A stretch of DNA of 64,000 nt from Terribacillus sp. FSL K6-0262 (GCF_037977385.1 NZ_CP150277.1:1054001-1118000); one strand, 5' to 3'. Positions 1-8,946 are shown, counted from the stretch's first letter. The notes: generated by a model not told the origin, from the sequence alone. A program made the numbers and translations.

Positions 1-951
1 GCGTTTCCCTCCTTCTTCCCATGCAGGAAGCGGCTTGATAGCTATCTTGCCTTCCATTTCAGGCATGTTGTCAAGGAAACGTCCCATGTACCATAGCGGT
101 GCCAAGATGGCAGCAGATTTGCCCTCTGTGTAATACTTATAGAAATCCTCTGATTGGTTATTTCCACCAGGGGTCAGCTCAGCAATTTTCTCGGTATAAA
201 TCGCATCATACAAAAACTGGAGTGTCTTGATGTTCGTTTCGTTATCCAATGTCAGATTTCCTTCTGCGTCGAAGAAATCGGAGTCCTGCTGGGAAACCAT
301 CGGCCATAAATCCATGAGAAAGTCAGAGGTGCCAACATTCCACATGACTGCATCCGTTTTCTCCGTCACTTGTTTACCAGCTTCCACGAAATCATCCCAA
401 GTTTCGATGGAATCGATATCGACACCCGCCTGTTCCATGATTTCGGTATTATAATACATGACAGTCGCACCTACATGCGTCGGAATGCCATAATAGTTTC
501 CATCCTTGGTATACAGGTCGAACCTGGCCTCGACGGAATCGGCCAATACCGGCTCCACATATTCATTCATTGGTTCCAATTGAGGCTCACCCTGCAGAAA
601 GTTAGGGAATTTACTCAGCTCGATATCCGCAATATCCGGCGCTCCCTTGCCAGACTGCAAACTCAGCAATAGATTATTATGCATTTGGTCAAATGGATAC
701 GTTTCTGCAACAAGCTTAATCGGCCGATCCGGGAATTCTTCATTCCAGCGTTCTGCTGCCTCCTTGAACAAATCCATATGCTGACCAACGAATGTCCAAT
801 AAGTCAATTCCGTTGCGTTCTCAAGATCTTCGCCTACTACTGTCGTTTCATCCGCTTCACTGCCTCCGCCACCACTGCCGCCTTTACTGCAAGCTGCCAA
901 CACGATGATCATCAAACCGATCATAAGTGTCTTCAAAACCTTCTTCATCAT
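1..951 (-). CDS. araN: AraN, arabino-oligosaccharide-binding lipoprotein (3' end cut by window edge)
   Basis: Substrate-binding lipoprotein of an ABC importer for arabino-oligosaccharides. The reading frame is open to base 1, so only the first 317 codons are present. The start is the ATG at 951-949 after GAGGGGG. Residues 1-21 are a lipoprotein signal peptide ending in the lipobox LAAC, followed by a Gly/Ser linker. The mature part contains YWTFVGQHMD, DRPIKLVAETYPFDQMHNN and YGIPTHVGATVMYYN, which match my memory of B. subtilis AraN almost residue for residue. The permease genes araP and araQ would be expected beyond the left edge. An AraR box and a cre box lie upstream, so arabinose induction and carbon catabolite repression are likely. 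Confidence 0.93.
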   Translation of the reverse strand, partial: MMKKVLKTLMIGLMIIVLAACSKGGSGGGGSEADETTVVGEDLENATELTYWTFVGQHMDLFKEAAERWNEEFPDRPIKLVAETYPFDQMHNNLLLSLQSGKGAPDIADIELSKFPNFLQGEPQLEPMNEYVEPVLADSVEARFDLYTKDGNYYGIPTHVGATVMYYNTEIMEQAGVDIDSIETWDDFVEAGKQVTEKTDAVMWNVGTSDFLMDLWPMVSQQDSDFFDAEGNLTLDNETNIKTLQFLYDAIYTEKIAELTPGGNNQSEDFYKYYTEGKSAAILAPLWYMGRFLDNMPEMEGKIAIKPLPAWEEGGKR

Positions 952-986
952 AGCTACCCCCTCATTTTTAAATTCAAAGACATCTC

Positions 987-1000
987 TGAAAGCGTTTACT
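987..1000 (-). promoter_or_regulatory. cre box (CcpA site) upstream of araN
   Basis: TGAAAGCGTTTACT matches the cre consensus TGWAANCGNTNWCA at 13 of 14 positions. It lies 36-49 bases before the araN start codon, inside the transcribed leader if the promoter is near 1150, which fits CcpA roadblock repression. Confidence 0.75.
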
Positions 1001-1151
1001 AAAGAGGTCATACCTCTCTTTCCGTAATCGGCTGACTGGGAACGATCTTCATGATAGCGCATACATTTTTCATCGGCCTATACGGTTCGAACTATGTACA
1101 TCGTATCATCCTGCCCCTGATCAGTCAATAAGTTTTATGTCGATAGATGAA

Positions 1152-1174
1152 TAACTTATACGAACAACATTTGT
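1152..1174 (-). promoter_or_regulatory. AraR box and putative araN promoter
   Basis: On the minus strand TTGTTCGTATAAGTTA (1152-1167) differs by one base from the box before araR at 2402-2417. In the opposite orientation its core ACTTATACGAACA resembles the AraR consensus ATTTGTACGTACAA. A TTGACA hexamer at 1169-1174 directly precedes it, so the box would cover a promoter spacer. The -10 element is weak. The leader to araN is about 190 bases. Confidence 0.6.
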
Positions 1175-1218
1175 CAAAAAGAAAAAATAACGAAAACTTG
1201 TTTAATAAGTCACGAAAA

Positions 1219-1243
1219 TGGAGCTGCCTTCCTTCAGCTCCAT
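1219..1243 (-). terminator. araR terminator
   Basis: Perfect 9-bp stem ATGGAGCTG/CAGCTCCAT with an 8-base loop, followed on the minus strand by TTTTC. It lies directly after the araR stop codon. Confidence 0.8.
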
Positions 1244-1248
1244 TCCCT

Positions 1249-2379
1249 TTACTTTATTTTTGCCAATGTCTCTTCCCCTATAGCTTGCGTGGACTGTCTT
1301 TCCACCAGTTTCGTCGGGAATACAATGCTCTCGATCGCAGCCTCCGAACCCTTGCCGTGACCGCTCTCGATTAAATCCAGAATCAGTTTGCCAGCCGCAC
1401 GGCCAAGCTCTGCTTTTGGATGTTCGACAGACGTCAGCTTCACTTCGGATAATTCGGTCAGGAAGGAATCATCAAAGCCGACGATGGACATATCCTGCGG
1501 GATCTTCATGTTGCGTTCCCGGAGGACATTGATAAGCTTGATAGCCAGTTCATCGTTATAGCATACCAATCCGGTCGGCTTGGCATCTGTCTGGTCCAAT
1601 AAGGCCTCCAGCTCTTCCATCGGCTTCACAAGCTTTTCTTCTGTACTGTAGGTCACAATATGATTGGGATTGATCGGCACCTTATATTCACGATGCGCCT
1701 TCAAATATCCCTTCATCCGAAGCGTTCCCTGCATATCATCCGTTTTGAAAAAACCGATGATATCACGATGACCTTGCTTGATAAGATGCTCCGTCTGAAG
1801 GAAAGCACCGCGCTCATCGTCAACCAGTACACGAAACGGCTCCAATGCATCGTAGTACGCATTGATCATGATATACGGAATTTGCAGACGTTCGAGATTC
1901 AGGTAGTAATTGATATTCGGATTCGCTGATGCGCTTTTTGTCGGCTCTATGATTGCCCCATCGAAGCCAGTAGTGATGATCCGCTCCAAATATTCCCTTT
2001 CTTTCTTATGATCATTATTCGTATTGAACAGACTGACATTGTAGCCATGATCACTCAAATAAGCTTCAGCTCCGCGAATGATGGACGGAAAAATGTAATC
2101 GGAGATATACGTCGTCACAATGGCGATATTCTTATTCTGCATTCCGTTCTGCTGCAGCTGCTGCTTTGACCGGTCGGCACAGAATGTACCCGCTCCTTGT
2201 TCCCGATACAGCCAGCCTTCTGTAACCAATTCGCCGATGGCCAGCCGCACTGTATGACGGCTTACCTCGAATTGCTTCATCATTTCACTCTCGGACGGGA
2301 TTTTTGCATGCGGCTCATAGGAGCCATCGAGGATTTTAGACTTGATTGCTTGCTTCACGATTCCATATTTTGTCTGCAT
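1249..2379 (-). CDS. araR: AraR, arabinose-responsive transcriptional repressor
   Basis: Repressor of the arabinose regulon. Residues 1-70 are a GntR-type winged helix (KYGIVKQAIKSKILDG, QFEVSRHTVRLAIGELVTEG). Residues 80-375 are a LacI-type effector domain (TTYISDYIFPSIIRGAEAYL, MSIVGFDDS, LTSVEHPKAELGRAA). This chimeric layout and the wording match B. subtilis AraR. The frame opens upstream at 2421, but I choose the ATG at 2379: homologues begin MxxKYxxVK, and the longer version would run through the operator at 2402-2417. AAGGAAG lies 12 bases before this ATG, a somewhat long spacing. The length, 376 aa, is usual for the family. Confidence 0.93.
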   Translation of the reverse strand: MQTKYGIVKQAIKSKILDGSYEPHAKIPSESEMMKQFEVSRHTVRLAIGELVTEGWLYREQGAGTFCADRSKQQLQQNGMQNKNIAIVTTYISDYIFPSIIRGAEAYLSDHGYNVSLFNTNNDHKKEREYLERIITTGFDGAIIEPTKSASANPNINYYLNLERLQIPYIMINAYYDALEPFRVLVDDERGAFLQTEHLIKQGHRDIIGFFKTDDMQGTLRMKGYLKAHREYKVPINPNHIVTYSTEEKLVKPMEELEALLDQTDAKPTGLVCYNDELAIKLINVLRERNMKIPQDMSIVGFDDSFLTELSEVKLTSVEHPKAELGRAAGKLILDLIESGHGKGSEAAIESIVFPTKLVERQSTQAIGEETLAKIK

Positions 2380-2401
2380 AACTAACACCAGCTTCCTTGA
2401 C

Positions 2402-2417
2402 ATGTTCGTATAAGTTA
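2402..2417. promoter_or_regulatory. AraR box before araR (autoregulation)
   Basis: ATGTTCGTATAAGTTA lies 23 bases before the chosen araR start. Near-copies stand at 1152-1167 (15/16, same strand sense) and 12701-12716 (15/16). Its reverse complement resembles the AraR consensus at 10 of 14 positions. It is probably the autoregulatory operator. Confidence 0.6.
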
Positions 2418-2611
2418 GCATATCACAAGTGACGGGAATGGCGCACTATGTTGTTCGATATTATATGTATTCCCGGAGTGAAATCCACCAGAGCATTTTT
2501 CCGCTGCTGCAGATATGGTACGATCAGTAACGGAAACGAATAGCCCGTATAGACAGCCTTGTACGCACAGCCAAGACATAATTCAGCAAAATACATCTGG
2601 AGGAAGACGAC

Positions 2612-3301
2612 ATGAAGAAACAATACGATGCACTATTTTTCGACGTAGATAATACCATCCTCGACTTTACAAAAACGGAACAAGAAGCCCTTCCGCTTCT
2701 ATTCCAGCAGCACGGCCTGCCTACAGATGAAGCTGCCATGACTGCATACCGCACCATCAACCAACGATTATGGAGTTCATTTGAAAAAGGGGAAATCGAC
2801 CGGGATACCGTCGTCAGTTCCAGATTCACAGAGTTTTTCGCACTGTATGACCGACAAGTAGACGGAGCCGATCTGGACGCTGCCTATCGAGAACTTCTGG
2901 CTCGGGGAAGACATATGATTGCCGGCGCCGCCGAGGTCCTTGAAAAACTATCCAAGCACTATCCGCTGTATATTGTGACCAACGGCGTTTCCGACACGCA
3001 ATTCCGCCGCCTTGAGGCTACCGGGCTGCTGCCATACTTCCAGTCTGTTTTTGTTTCAGAAGATACAGGCTACCAAAAACCGATGGCAGGTTTCTTTGAT
3101 TACGTATTCGAACGGGTTCCAGGTATAGAACCTGGGGAATCCTTGATCATCGGCGACTCCCTGGTAGCTGATATCCAAGGTGGAAATATGGCGGGGATGG
3201 ACACATGCTGGTTCAATCCTGGAAGACTGCCGAATCATCTGCCGCTTACCCCGGACTATGAAATCACTAAGTTGGAGGAATTGCTGGAGATGTTGAAATA
3301 G
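2612..3301 (+). CDS. yfnB: HAD-family noncanonical nucleotidase (YjjG/YfnB type)
   Basis: HAD phosphatase that probably dephosphorylates nucleoside monophosphates, including damaged pyrimidine forms, in the cytosol. Motif I is FFDVDNTILDF (nucleophile D in DVDNT, about residue 10). Motif II is IVTNGVS near 126. Motif III/IV is the lysine of TGYQKP followed by IIGDSLVADIQGG near 177-189. The cap helices lie between motifs I and II. The length, 229 aa, is typical of YjjG/YfnB. The ATG follows GGAGG with 8-base spacing. The gene is divergent from araR and was originally convergent with araA. Its terminator has been split and duplicated by an IS. Confidence 0.88.
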   Translation: MKKQYDALFFDVDNTILDFTKTEQEALPLLFQQHGLPTDEAAMTAYRTINQRLWSSFEKGEIDRDTVVSSRFTEFFALYDRQVDGADLDAAYRELLARGRHMIAGAAEVLEKLSKHYPLYIVTNGVSDTQFRRLEATGLLPYFQSVFVSEDTGYQKPMAGFFDYVFERVPGIEPGESLIIGDSLVADIQGGNMAGMDTCWFNPGRLPNHLPLTPDYEITKLEELLEMLK

Positions 3302-3327
3302 CTGCTCCCATCGTCAGACAGAAGAAA

Positions 3328-3346
3328 AGGGGCTTTTTAGGCCCCT
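3328..3346. repeat. Left copy of the 19-bp target duplication (old terminator hairpin)
   Basis: AGGGGCTTTTTAGGCCCCT is identical to 4900-4918 in the same orientation. It is a self-complementary hairpin preceded by an A-run on this side but has lost its T-run, which is found only after the right copy. Confidence 0.85.
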
Positions 3347-3347
3347 C

Positions 3348-3381
3348 AGATTGTAGAGAAATCCCAGTTTCTCTACAATCT
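3348..3381 (+). terminator. Hairpin terminator in the left IS end
   Basis: A 14-bp perfect stem AGATTGTAGAGAAA/TTTCTCTACAATCT with a 6-base loop is followed by TTTTTT. It now stops transcription coming from yfnB and forms part of the terminal inverted repeat. Confidence 0.8.
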
Positions 3382-3426
3382 TTTTTTATTCGATACTCTT
3401 CTGCTTTCTTTAAAGGGCTGTTTTAT

Positions 3427-3486
3427 AAAAAAGATAGCCAGCCACCTACCTATCCTAGCTTTGCTAGGTGGTTGGCTATCTTTTTT
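3427..3486. terminator. Bidirectional terminator after the transposase gene
   Basis: A long hairpin, AAAAAAGATAGCCAGCCACC pairing with GGTGGTTGGCTATCTTTTTT, has A and T runs at both bases. It overlaps the 3' end of the transposase frame. Confidence 0.75.
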
Positions 3487-4801
3487 ATGTTCTGACAGGT
3501 CGCTGTCATCAGCGCCTGTTCCTGCACTTTTTCTCTTCCTCGTAACCTACAATAGCGAAGCCCGTGGAGTTGTTTCGCATCCGCAAAGCTTCGCTCTATC
3601 GTTTCTTTTCGCAATTTATATAATAACTTTCCTGAGTGGCTCAGGCGATTTTCCCGCACCCAATCTTTACTACCTTCCCAAACATGCCTTGTGATAACTT
3701 TTCGATGATTTCTTGATTTCGTACATGTGGCCAACAGTGGGCAAGCAGTACATTGTTTAGGGTCAGATGCGTATTCTTTATACCCTTCTCGATTTGTTGT
3801 TCGCAGAGGTAATGTTTGTCCGTTTGGACAAACATAATGATCTTTCTCTGGGACATACTTGAACTTCCATTTAGGCATTAATCCTTTAGTAGGATGAAAA
3901 CGTCGGTGACCGATGACAGCGAAAATATTCTGTTCATTCAAGGCGTGACAGATTGGCGTAGTGAGATAACCGGAGTCCAGAGCGACAGCTTCCACATCAA
4001 AATTAAAGCGTTCCTTCTGTCGTTCAAGGCGCTCCAAATAAGGCCGTGAATCGTGCACATTTCCGGCCGTGACATGGACATCGGTAATAATATTATATTT
4101 CATATCCGTAGTTCTATGATCTAAGTAGAAAAAGCCTTCAGGCTTTCCTTCTCGATACATATAGCCACTCTCTGGATCAGTCGTGCTTTCTTTCACTACT
4201 TTCGTTTCTGTCACCTCCTCTCGTGACTTTAAAGCTTTTTTCCTTGTTTTGTACGTTCTTCTTGGATTGCTTTATCCAATTCTTCCTGATATGAACGAGT
4301 AGCTTCCTGTACTTCCTTCTTGATGAACTTTCTTTTATTCGCATTGGCTTTTAAGTGGGTGGAATCAGTGAATAAGACGCGTCCTCCAACCATACGATGC
4401 TTCATTGCCTGTTCTACAATTTCATCAAAGATTTGTTGGAAGATATCTGTGCCCTTGAATCGATTACAACGATTCCAGCTTATTGTAGAGTGGTGAGGGA
4501 CTGGGTCCGTGAGTTTAAGTCCTAAAAACCAACGGTAAGCAATGTTTGTCTGGATTTCTTTCTCTAATTGCCTTTCGGAACGGATACCGAAAAGGTAGCC
4601 GATAAAGATCATTTTAAAGAGGACAAGAGGATCTAGGGAAGGACGGCCATTGTCCGCCGAATAATAAGGACGAACTTTTTCACGGATGAAGGAGAAATCT
4701 ATGTGGGTTTCTATCTTACGCAATAGGTGGTTTTCAGGGACAAGTTCTTCTATAGTTACGATTTCAAGAGCTGTTTGGTCATTCTCTCTGGAATTTAACA
4801 T
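3450..4801 (-). pseudogene. IS1182-family DDE transposase, split by a frame change at an A6G run
   Basis: Two frames encode one transposase. Bases 4801-4229 give the first 190 residues, with the N-terminal domain (HHSTISWNRCNRF) and the first catalytic Asp in LFTDSTHLKANANKRK. Bases 4214-3450 give the rest, with the second Asp in VALDSGYLT and the Glu in RKETIERSFADAKQLHGLRY. All three DDE residues survive. The frames join at 4235-4241, where six A residues stand and seven are needed for an uninterrupted protein reading GKKALKSREEVTETK. This is either a one-base deletion or programmed -1 frameshifting, because the run is a perfect A AAA AAG heptamer in the zero frame. ATG at 4801 follows GGCGGTG. 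Confidence 0.82.
4210..4241 (-). other. Candidate -1 ribosomal frameshift signal in the transposase
   Basis: The zero-frame codons are GGA AAA AAG, giving the slippery heptamer A AAA AAG (4241-4235). Seven bases downstream is a hairpin GTCAC/GTGAC (4227-4210) with an 8-base loop containing AGGAG. A -1 slip joins the two transposase frames exactly. The same heptamer drives frameshifting in E. coli dnaX and in several IS families. Confidence 0.5.
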
Positions 4802-4899
4802 CTTGGCACCGCCTTTTAGTCGTTTCTTCTATTATAAAAAAGTAAGAAAAAGAAGTGAACTCAAAATAAAAAGGCTGTCGAGACTTTCTCGACAGCCTG

Positions 4900-4918
4900 A
4901 GGGGCTTTTTAGGCCCCT
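4900..4918. terminator. Right copy of the duplicated hairpin; bidirectional terminator yfnB/araA
   Basis: AGGGGCTTTTTAGGCCCCT followed by TTTTT (to 4923). On the minus strand it would also end araA transcripts. Joining the sequence left of 3328 to this copy restores a perfect terminator (AAAAGGGGC stem, GCCCCTTTTTT), so this was the original yfnB terminator. Confidence 0.8.
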
Positions 4919-4959
4919 TTTTTATGGTTTTCAACTTTAAAGATGACTGACGATATTGC

Positions 4960-6432
4960 TTATTTCCACACCGCCTTATTCCACTCCAGTTCTTTCCGGA
5001 ACTGCTTCAGGCTTGTAGCATTATCGATTGTCACACATTCAATACCGACCATCTCGGCAAAGTCTTCGAGCTGCTCTGCCGTGAGCGCAAATGTAAGAGC
5101 GGTATGGTGGGCGCCGCCAGCATAAATCCAAGCTTCCGTTGCTTCGCTCAAGGATGGCTGCGGCTTCCACAGTATCTTGGCAACCGGTAAATTCGGTGTG
5201 TCTTTTTCCGCTTCGACTGCATCCACTTTATTGATGACCATACGGAAACGGCCGCCAAGCTCGATGATGGAAACATTGATTGCCTCCCCTGCAATACCAT
5301 CGAATACAATCCGCGCCGGGTCTTCCTTACCGCCGATCCCGAGCGGATGCACTTGGATGGATGGACGATCAGCGGCAACTGTGGGGCAAACCTCCAGCAT
5401 ATGGGATCCCAATATCAGTTCATTGCCCTCTTCCAAATGGTACGTATAGTCCTCCATGAAGGAGGTCTTTTCATTGTTCGCCATTGCTTTCAGCAAACGC
5501 ACGAGTGCCGCCGTTCGCCAATCCCCTTCTCCGGCAAATCCATAGCCCTGTGCCATCAAATGCTGGACGGCAAGGCCGGGCAGCTGCTTCATCCCATGCA
5601 AATCTTCGAAGTTCGTGCTGAACGCCTGGTAGCCGCCGCGATCCAAGAACCGTTTCAATGACGCTTCTATCCGGGCTTGTTCCCGGATAGAAGCGAGCTT
5701 ATCTTTTTCTGCCGGCAGATCATAGGCTTCTTTGTAAGCTTCCATGAGCTCCTCGACATCAGCATCCGATACCTCTTTCATCTCCGCTGCCAGATCACCT
5801 ATCCCATAATAATCGACAGTCCAGCCAAATTTGATCTGTGCTTCGACCTTGTCGCCGTCCGTTACGGCTACCGTGCGCATATTATCTCCAAAACGAGCTA
5901 CCTTGATCTGCTGACTTTCGTTGAAGCCGACAGCCGTCGTCATCCAGTCCGCCATACGCTTTTGCACATCCCGGCTGCCCCAATACCCGACAATCACCTT
6001 TCTCGCTTTATTGAGACGGGTTCCCATGAAACCAAACTCGCGATCGCCATGGGCAGCCTGGTTGAGGTTCATAAAGTCCATATCGATCGAATCCCACGGT
6101 ACATCACGGTTGTATTGCGTATGCAGATGCAAAAGCGGTTTCTGAAGCGCCTTCAAACCGCCTATCCACATCTTTGCAGGAGAGAATGTATGCATCCAAG
6201 TGATCAAACCGGCACATTCCGGATCTGCATTCGCCTCCAGGCTGACCCGCTGGATATCGCTTGCATTGGTGAGCACCTCCTTGAAGATGATCGGAAATGG
6301 CAGCGTTCCTTGCGCATTCAGCTTATGGATGAGATCCTCAGAGTTCCCTTTCACCTGATCGAGTGTCTCTTCCCCGTATAAATGCTGACTTCCTGTCACG
6401 AACCAAAACACATATGGCTTTACTTGCAGCAT
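4960..6432 (-). CDS. araA: L-arabinose isomerase AraA
   Basis: Converts L-arabinose to L-ribulose; a cytosolic, Mn-dependent enzyme and the first step of arabinose breakdown. The 490-aa length is close to the family norm. Family sequence runs throughout: FWFVTGSQHLYGEETL at the N terminus, LHTQYNRDVPW near 105, DMDFMNLNQAAHGDREFGF near 120-140, and the metal-site region YTYHLEEGNELILGSHMLEV near 335-355. ATG follows GGGGGAGCTAGC. It is the third gene of araD-araB-araA, 15 bases after araB. No internal promoter was seen. Confidence 0.96.
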   Translation of the reverse strand: MLQVKPYVFWFVTGSQHLYGEETLDQVKGNSEDLIHKLNAQGTLPFPIIFKEVLTNASDIQRVSLEANADPECAGLITWMHTFSPAKMWIGGLKALQKPLLHLHTQYNRDVPWDSIDMDFMNLNQAAHGDREFGFMGTRLNKARKVIVGYWGSRDVQKRMADWMTTAVGFNESQQIKVARFGDNMRTVAVTDGDKVEAQIKFGWTVDYYGIGDLAAEMKEVSDADVEELMEAYKEAYDLPAEKDKLASIREQARIEASLKRFLDRGGYQAFSTNFEDLHGMKQLPGLAVQHLMAQGYGFAGEGDWRTAALVRLLKAMANNEKTSFMEDYTYHLEEGNELILGSHMLEVCPTVAADRPSIQVHPLGIGGKEDPARIVFDGIAGEAINVSIIELGGRFRMVINKVDAVEAEKDTPNLPVAKILWKPQPSLSEATEAWIYAGGAHHTALTFALTAEQLEDFAEMVGIECVTIDNATSLKQFRKELEWNKAVWK

Positions 6433-6447
6433 GCTAGCTCCCCCTTA

Positions 6448-8139
6448 TTACTGTAGTGTCAATTTTCTTTCAGACTGTGAACGGATTGCTTTCAGACGCT
6501 TCATTACGTCGTTATCCCCCCGGCCGAAATAGTCATGCAGCTTGTTGTATTCCTGATAAAGCAAATCATAGATCTCCACATTTTCCGGTATCGGCTGAAT
6601 GACATCTTTCTTCACCCTGGCCATCCTATCGGCAGCTTCAAGGATGCTGTCATATCCGCCTGCTTCTGCTCCAGCTGCTACAGCACCGAACATCGCCGCG
6701 CCCACAGCCGGTGTTTGTACCGAATCCGAAATGTAGATCGGGCGGTTCGTCACGTCTGCAAAAATCTGCAAAAGCAATTTATTCTTCTGCGGCAGACCGC
6801 CGCATGCATAAAGCTCCTCCACCGCAACTCCGCTTTTATGGAAAGCATCGACAATTTTCCTCGTGCCGAACGCTGTGGCTTCCAGCAATGCACGGTACAC
6901 TTCTTCCGGCTTAGTCGCCAGCGTCAGCCCAAGCACCAATCCGCTCAATTCCGTATCGACCAGTACCGAACGGTTGCCGTTCATCCAGTCAAGCGCCAAT
7001 AAACCAGTCTCTCCAGGCCGATAAGCGCTCGCTCTCTCTTCCAGCCATTGATGAATATTCTTGCCGGCCGCTTCTGCTTGACGATGAACATAAGCCGGAA
7101 CCTGCTCCTCCACGAACCAGCCAAAAATATCCCCAACGGCAGATTGCCCCGCTTCATAGCCGTAGTAGCCTTCAATGATGCCATCCTCGACCACTCCGCA
7201 CATGCCTTCGACTGTCCGCTCTTCTGTCCCGAGCAGCATATGGCAAATGGATGTCCCCATTGCCATCACCATCTTGCCAGGCGTTACAACCCCCATTGCC
7301 GGAACCGCCGCATGGGCATCGACATTCCCCACTGCGATTGCAATACCTGGAGACAGATTCATGGCAGCTGCAAAGTCATCCTGCAGTTCACCAGCCTTCG
7401 TACCAAGCGGATAGACATCCCCCCGCAGTTTCGTGTCAGTCAAATCCCGCATGGCAGGATGCAGGCTGGCAAAGAAGTCGGCTGATGGATAGCCATCCTG
7501 CTTATGCCAAATCGCTTTATATCCAGCCGTACAGCTATTTCTTTTCAGTTCGCCTGTCAATTGGGATATCACCCAGTCGGTCGCTTCAATGAACTGATCA
7601 GCAGCTTCATAGATTTCCGGTGCTTCATTTACAATCTGCCAAATTTTCGGAACCATCCATTCCGAAGAAATTTTCCCGCCATAGCGAGCAAGGAAGGCCT
7701 CCCCCCGCTCTCCGGCAATTTCATTCAGCCTATTCGCTTCCTCCTGGGCAGCATGATGTTTCCAGAGCTTCACCCAGCTGTGCGGGTTATCACGGAAAGC
7801 TTTATCAAAGCACAATGGTTCCAGATTCACATCCACCGGTAAAATGGTACAAGCAGTAAAATCGATGCCCAAGCCAATGACATCAGCTGGATCTTCCTTG
7901 GCTGCCTGGATGACTGCCGGAACGGATTGACGCAGCACATCAAGATAATCCATCGGATGCTGCAGCGCCCACTCATATCCCAACGCCTTATCCAAATGCG
8001 GCAGCTTCACGTCCATGACACCATGCTGGTATTCCGTCACATGCTCAGCCATTTCCATCCCATCTCGCAGCCGGACGAGCACCGCTCTGCCGGACTTTGT
8101 TCCATAATCAATTCCAATCGCAAATTTATCCTTCCCCAT
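6448..8139 (-). CDS. araB: L-ribulokinase AraB
   Basis: ATP-dependent kinase of the FGGY family that phosphorylates L-ribulose to L-ribulose 5-phosphate. The N-terminal ATPase fold begins [16 protein letters not shown]. The characteristic ribulokinase segment [16 protein letters not shown] (here [14 protein letters not shown]) is near residue 95. FGGY signature regions include GTSICHML and the C-terminal [19 protein letters not shown]. At 563 aa it is full length. ATG follows AGGAGGGGATTCC, 11 bases after araD. It is part of araDBA, induced through the AraR boxes at 8843-8931. Confidence 0.96.
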   Translation of the reverse strand: MGKDKFAIGIDYGTKSGRAVLVRLRDGMEMAEHVTEYQHGVMDVKLPHLDKALGYEWALQHPMDYLDVLRQSVPAVIQAAKEDPADVIGLGIDFTACTILPVDVNLEPLCFDKAFRDNPHSWVKLWKHHAAQEEANRLNEIAGERGEAFLARYGGKISSEWMVPKIWQIVNEAPEIYEAADQFIEATDWVISQLTGELKRNSCTAGYKAIWHKQDGYPSADFFASLHPAMRDLTDTKLRGDVYPLGTKAGELQDDFAAAMNLSPGIAIAVGNVDAHAAVPAMGVVTPGKMVMAMGTSICHMLLGTEERTVEGMCGVVEDGIIEGYYGYEAGQSAVGDIFGWFVEEQVPAYVHRQAEAAGKNIHQWLEERASAYRPGETGLLALDWMNGNRSVLVDTELSGLVLGLTLATKPEEVYRALLEATAFGTRKIVDAFHKSGVAVEELYACGGLPQKNKLLLQIFADVTNRPIYISDSVQTPAVGAAMFGAVAAGAEAGGYDSILEAADRMARVKKDVIQPIPENVEIYDLLYQEYNKLHDYFGRGDNDVMKRLKAIRSQSERKLTLQ

Positions 8140-8150
8140 GGAATCCCCTC

Positions 8151-8828
8151 CTAAGTCGTCTGGCCGTAGTATGCATCCGACCTGTGTTTTCGCAAATAAT
8201 GCTTATCCAACAGCTGCTGATCCAGCTGATAGGAAAGATGCGCCATTTTCGCTACTTCTTCCAGCACAACAGTGTTATGTACCGCTTCGGCCGGTGTCTT
8301 ACCCCAGTTGAATGGCGCGTGCTTGTGGACGAGCACACTCGGTACTTGGTTCGGATCCAGTCCTTTTTCCCTAAAGGTCTCAACGATGACATTTCCTGTC
8401 TCCAGCTCATAGTCCCGTTGAATCTCTTGTCCGGTCATCGGGCGGGTGCAGGGGATGGTTCCATAGAAGTAGTCCGCATGAGTCGTTCCGAGCGCAGGTA
8501 CTCCTTTACCTGCTTGTGCAAAGGCTGTGGCCCAAGTGGAATGCGTGTGGACAATCCCTCCAATTTCCTCAAAATGTTTATATAACAACAAATGTGTAGC
8601 TGTGTCTGATGATGGCTTCAAGTCACCTTCCACCACTTCCCCATCCAAGTTGACAACCACCATATCCTTTACCGTCAGATTCTCATACGCCACTCCGCCA
8701 GGCTTGATCACCACCAATCCGGCACCCTTTTTTGATACCGCTTACATTTCTCGCGTAAAAGTCACAAGCTGGTATTTTGGAAGATCCAGATTCGCTTGCA
8801 GCACCTGTTCTTTCAATTCCTCCAGCAT
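8151..8828 (-). pseudogene. araD: L-ribulose-5-phosphate 4-epimerase AraD, N-terminus disrupted by two frameshifts
   Basis: AraD interconverts L-ribulose 5-phosphate and D-xylulose 5-phosphate. The natural start is ATG 8828-8826 after GAGGTGAGCCTG, giving LEELKEQVLQANLDLPKYQL-VTFT as in the family. It then runs into an in-frame TAA at codon 29. The expected TWGNVSGI segment continues in the -1 frame (NVSGI is readable), and the original frame returns before [13 protein letters not shown], so a one-base loss and a one-base gain lie within 36 bases. Exactly 12 codons separate TFT and LVVIKP, as in intact homologues. The rest, including the zinc-site motifs HTHSTW and HKHAPFNWG, is intact. A restart near 8717 would give 188 aa lacking the substrate-binding GNxSG loop. 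Either a pseudogene or a double sequencing error. Confidence 0.85.
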
Positions 8829-8842
8829 CAGGCTCACCTCTT

Positions 8843-8931
8843 CTTGTACGTATATTTAATTACTTATTGTGATAATACATTAATTCGTACGTACATTCAA
8901 TCGATTTTCATCAACATAAACGTACAAGTTC
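8843..8931 (-). promoter_or_regulatory. araDBA promoter with three AraR boxes
   Basis: The promoter is TTGAAT (8895-8900), 17-base spacer, TATTAT (8872-8877), read on the minus strand. An AraR box AATGTACGTACGAATT fills the spacer (8882-8897). A second, AATATACGTACAAG, is at 8843-8856 just after the expected transcription start. A third, GAACTTGTACGTTT, is at 8918-8931 upstream. All resemble the AraR consensus ATTTGTACGTACAAAT. The spacing suits cooperative or looped repression as known for B. subtilis araABDLMNPQ-abfA. Confidence 0.85.
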
Positions 8932-8946
8932 ATGATTCAGCATAAA

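Larger units (their letters stand above)
3347..4899 (-). mobile_element. IS1182-family insertion sequence, 1553 bp
   Basis: The bounds come from the 19-bp direct repeats on both sides. The ends are imperfect inverted repeats: CAGATTGTAGAGAAA at the left and, read inward, CAGGCTGTCGAGAAA at the right (12 of 15 identical). Each end folds into its own hairpin with a T-run pointing inward (3348-3381 followed by T7; 4873-4898 followed by T5 on the minus strand), so the element is insulated by terminators. It carries one transposase gene split into two frames. Family assignment rests on the transposase; the exact IS name is unknown. Confidence 0.85.

Noticed and set aside
5677..6381. 234-codon open frame antisense to araA
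   Set aside because: Shadow of araA with no family resemblance and no ribosome site.
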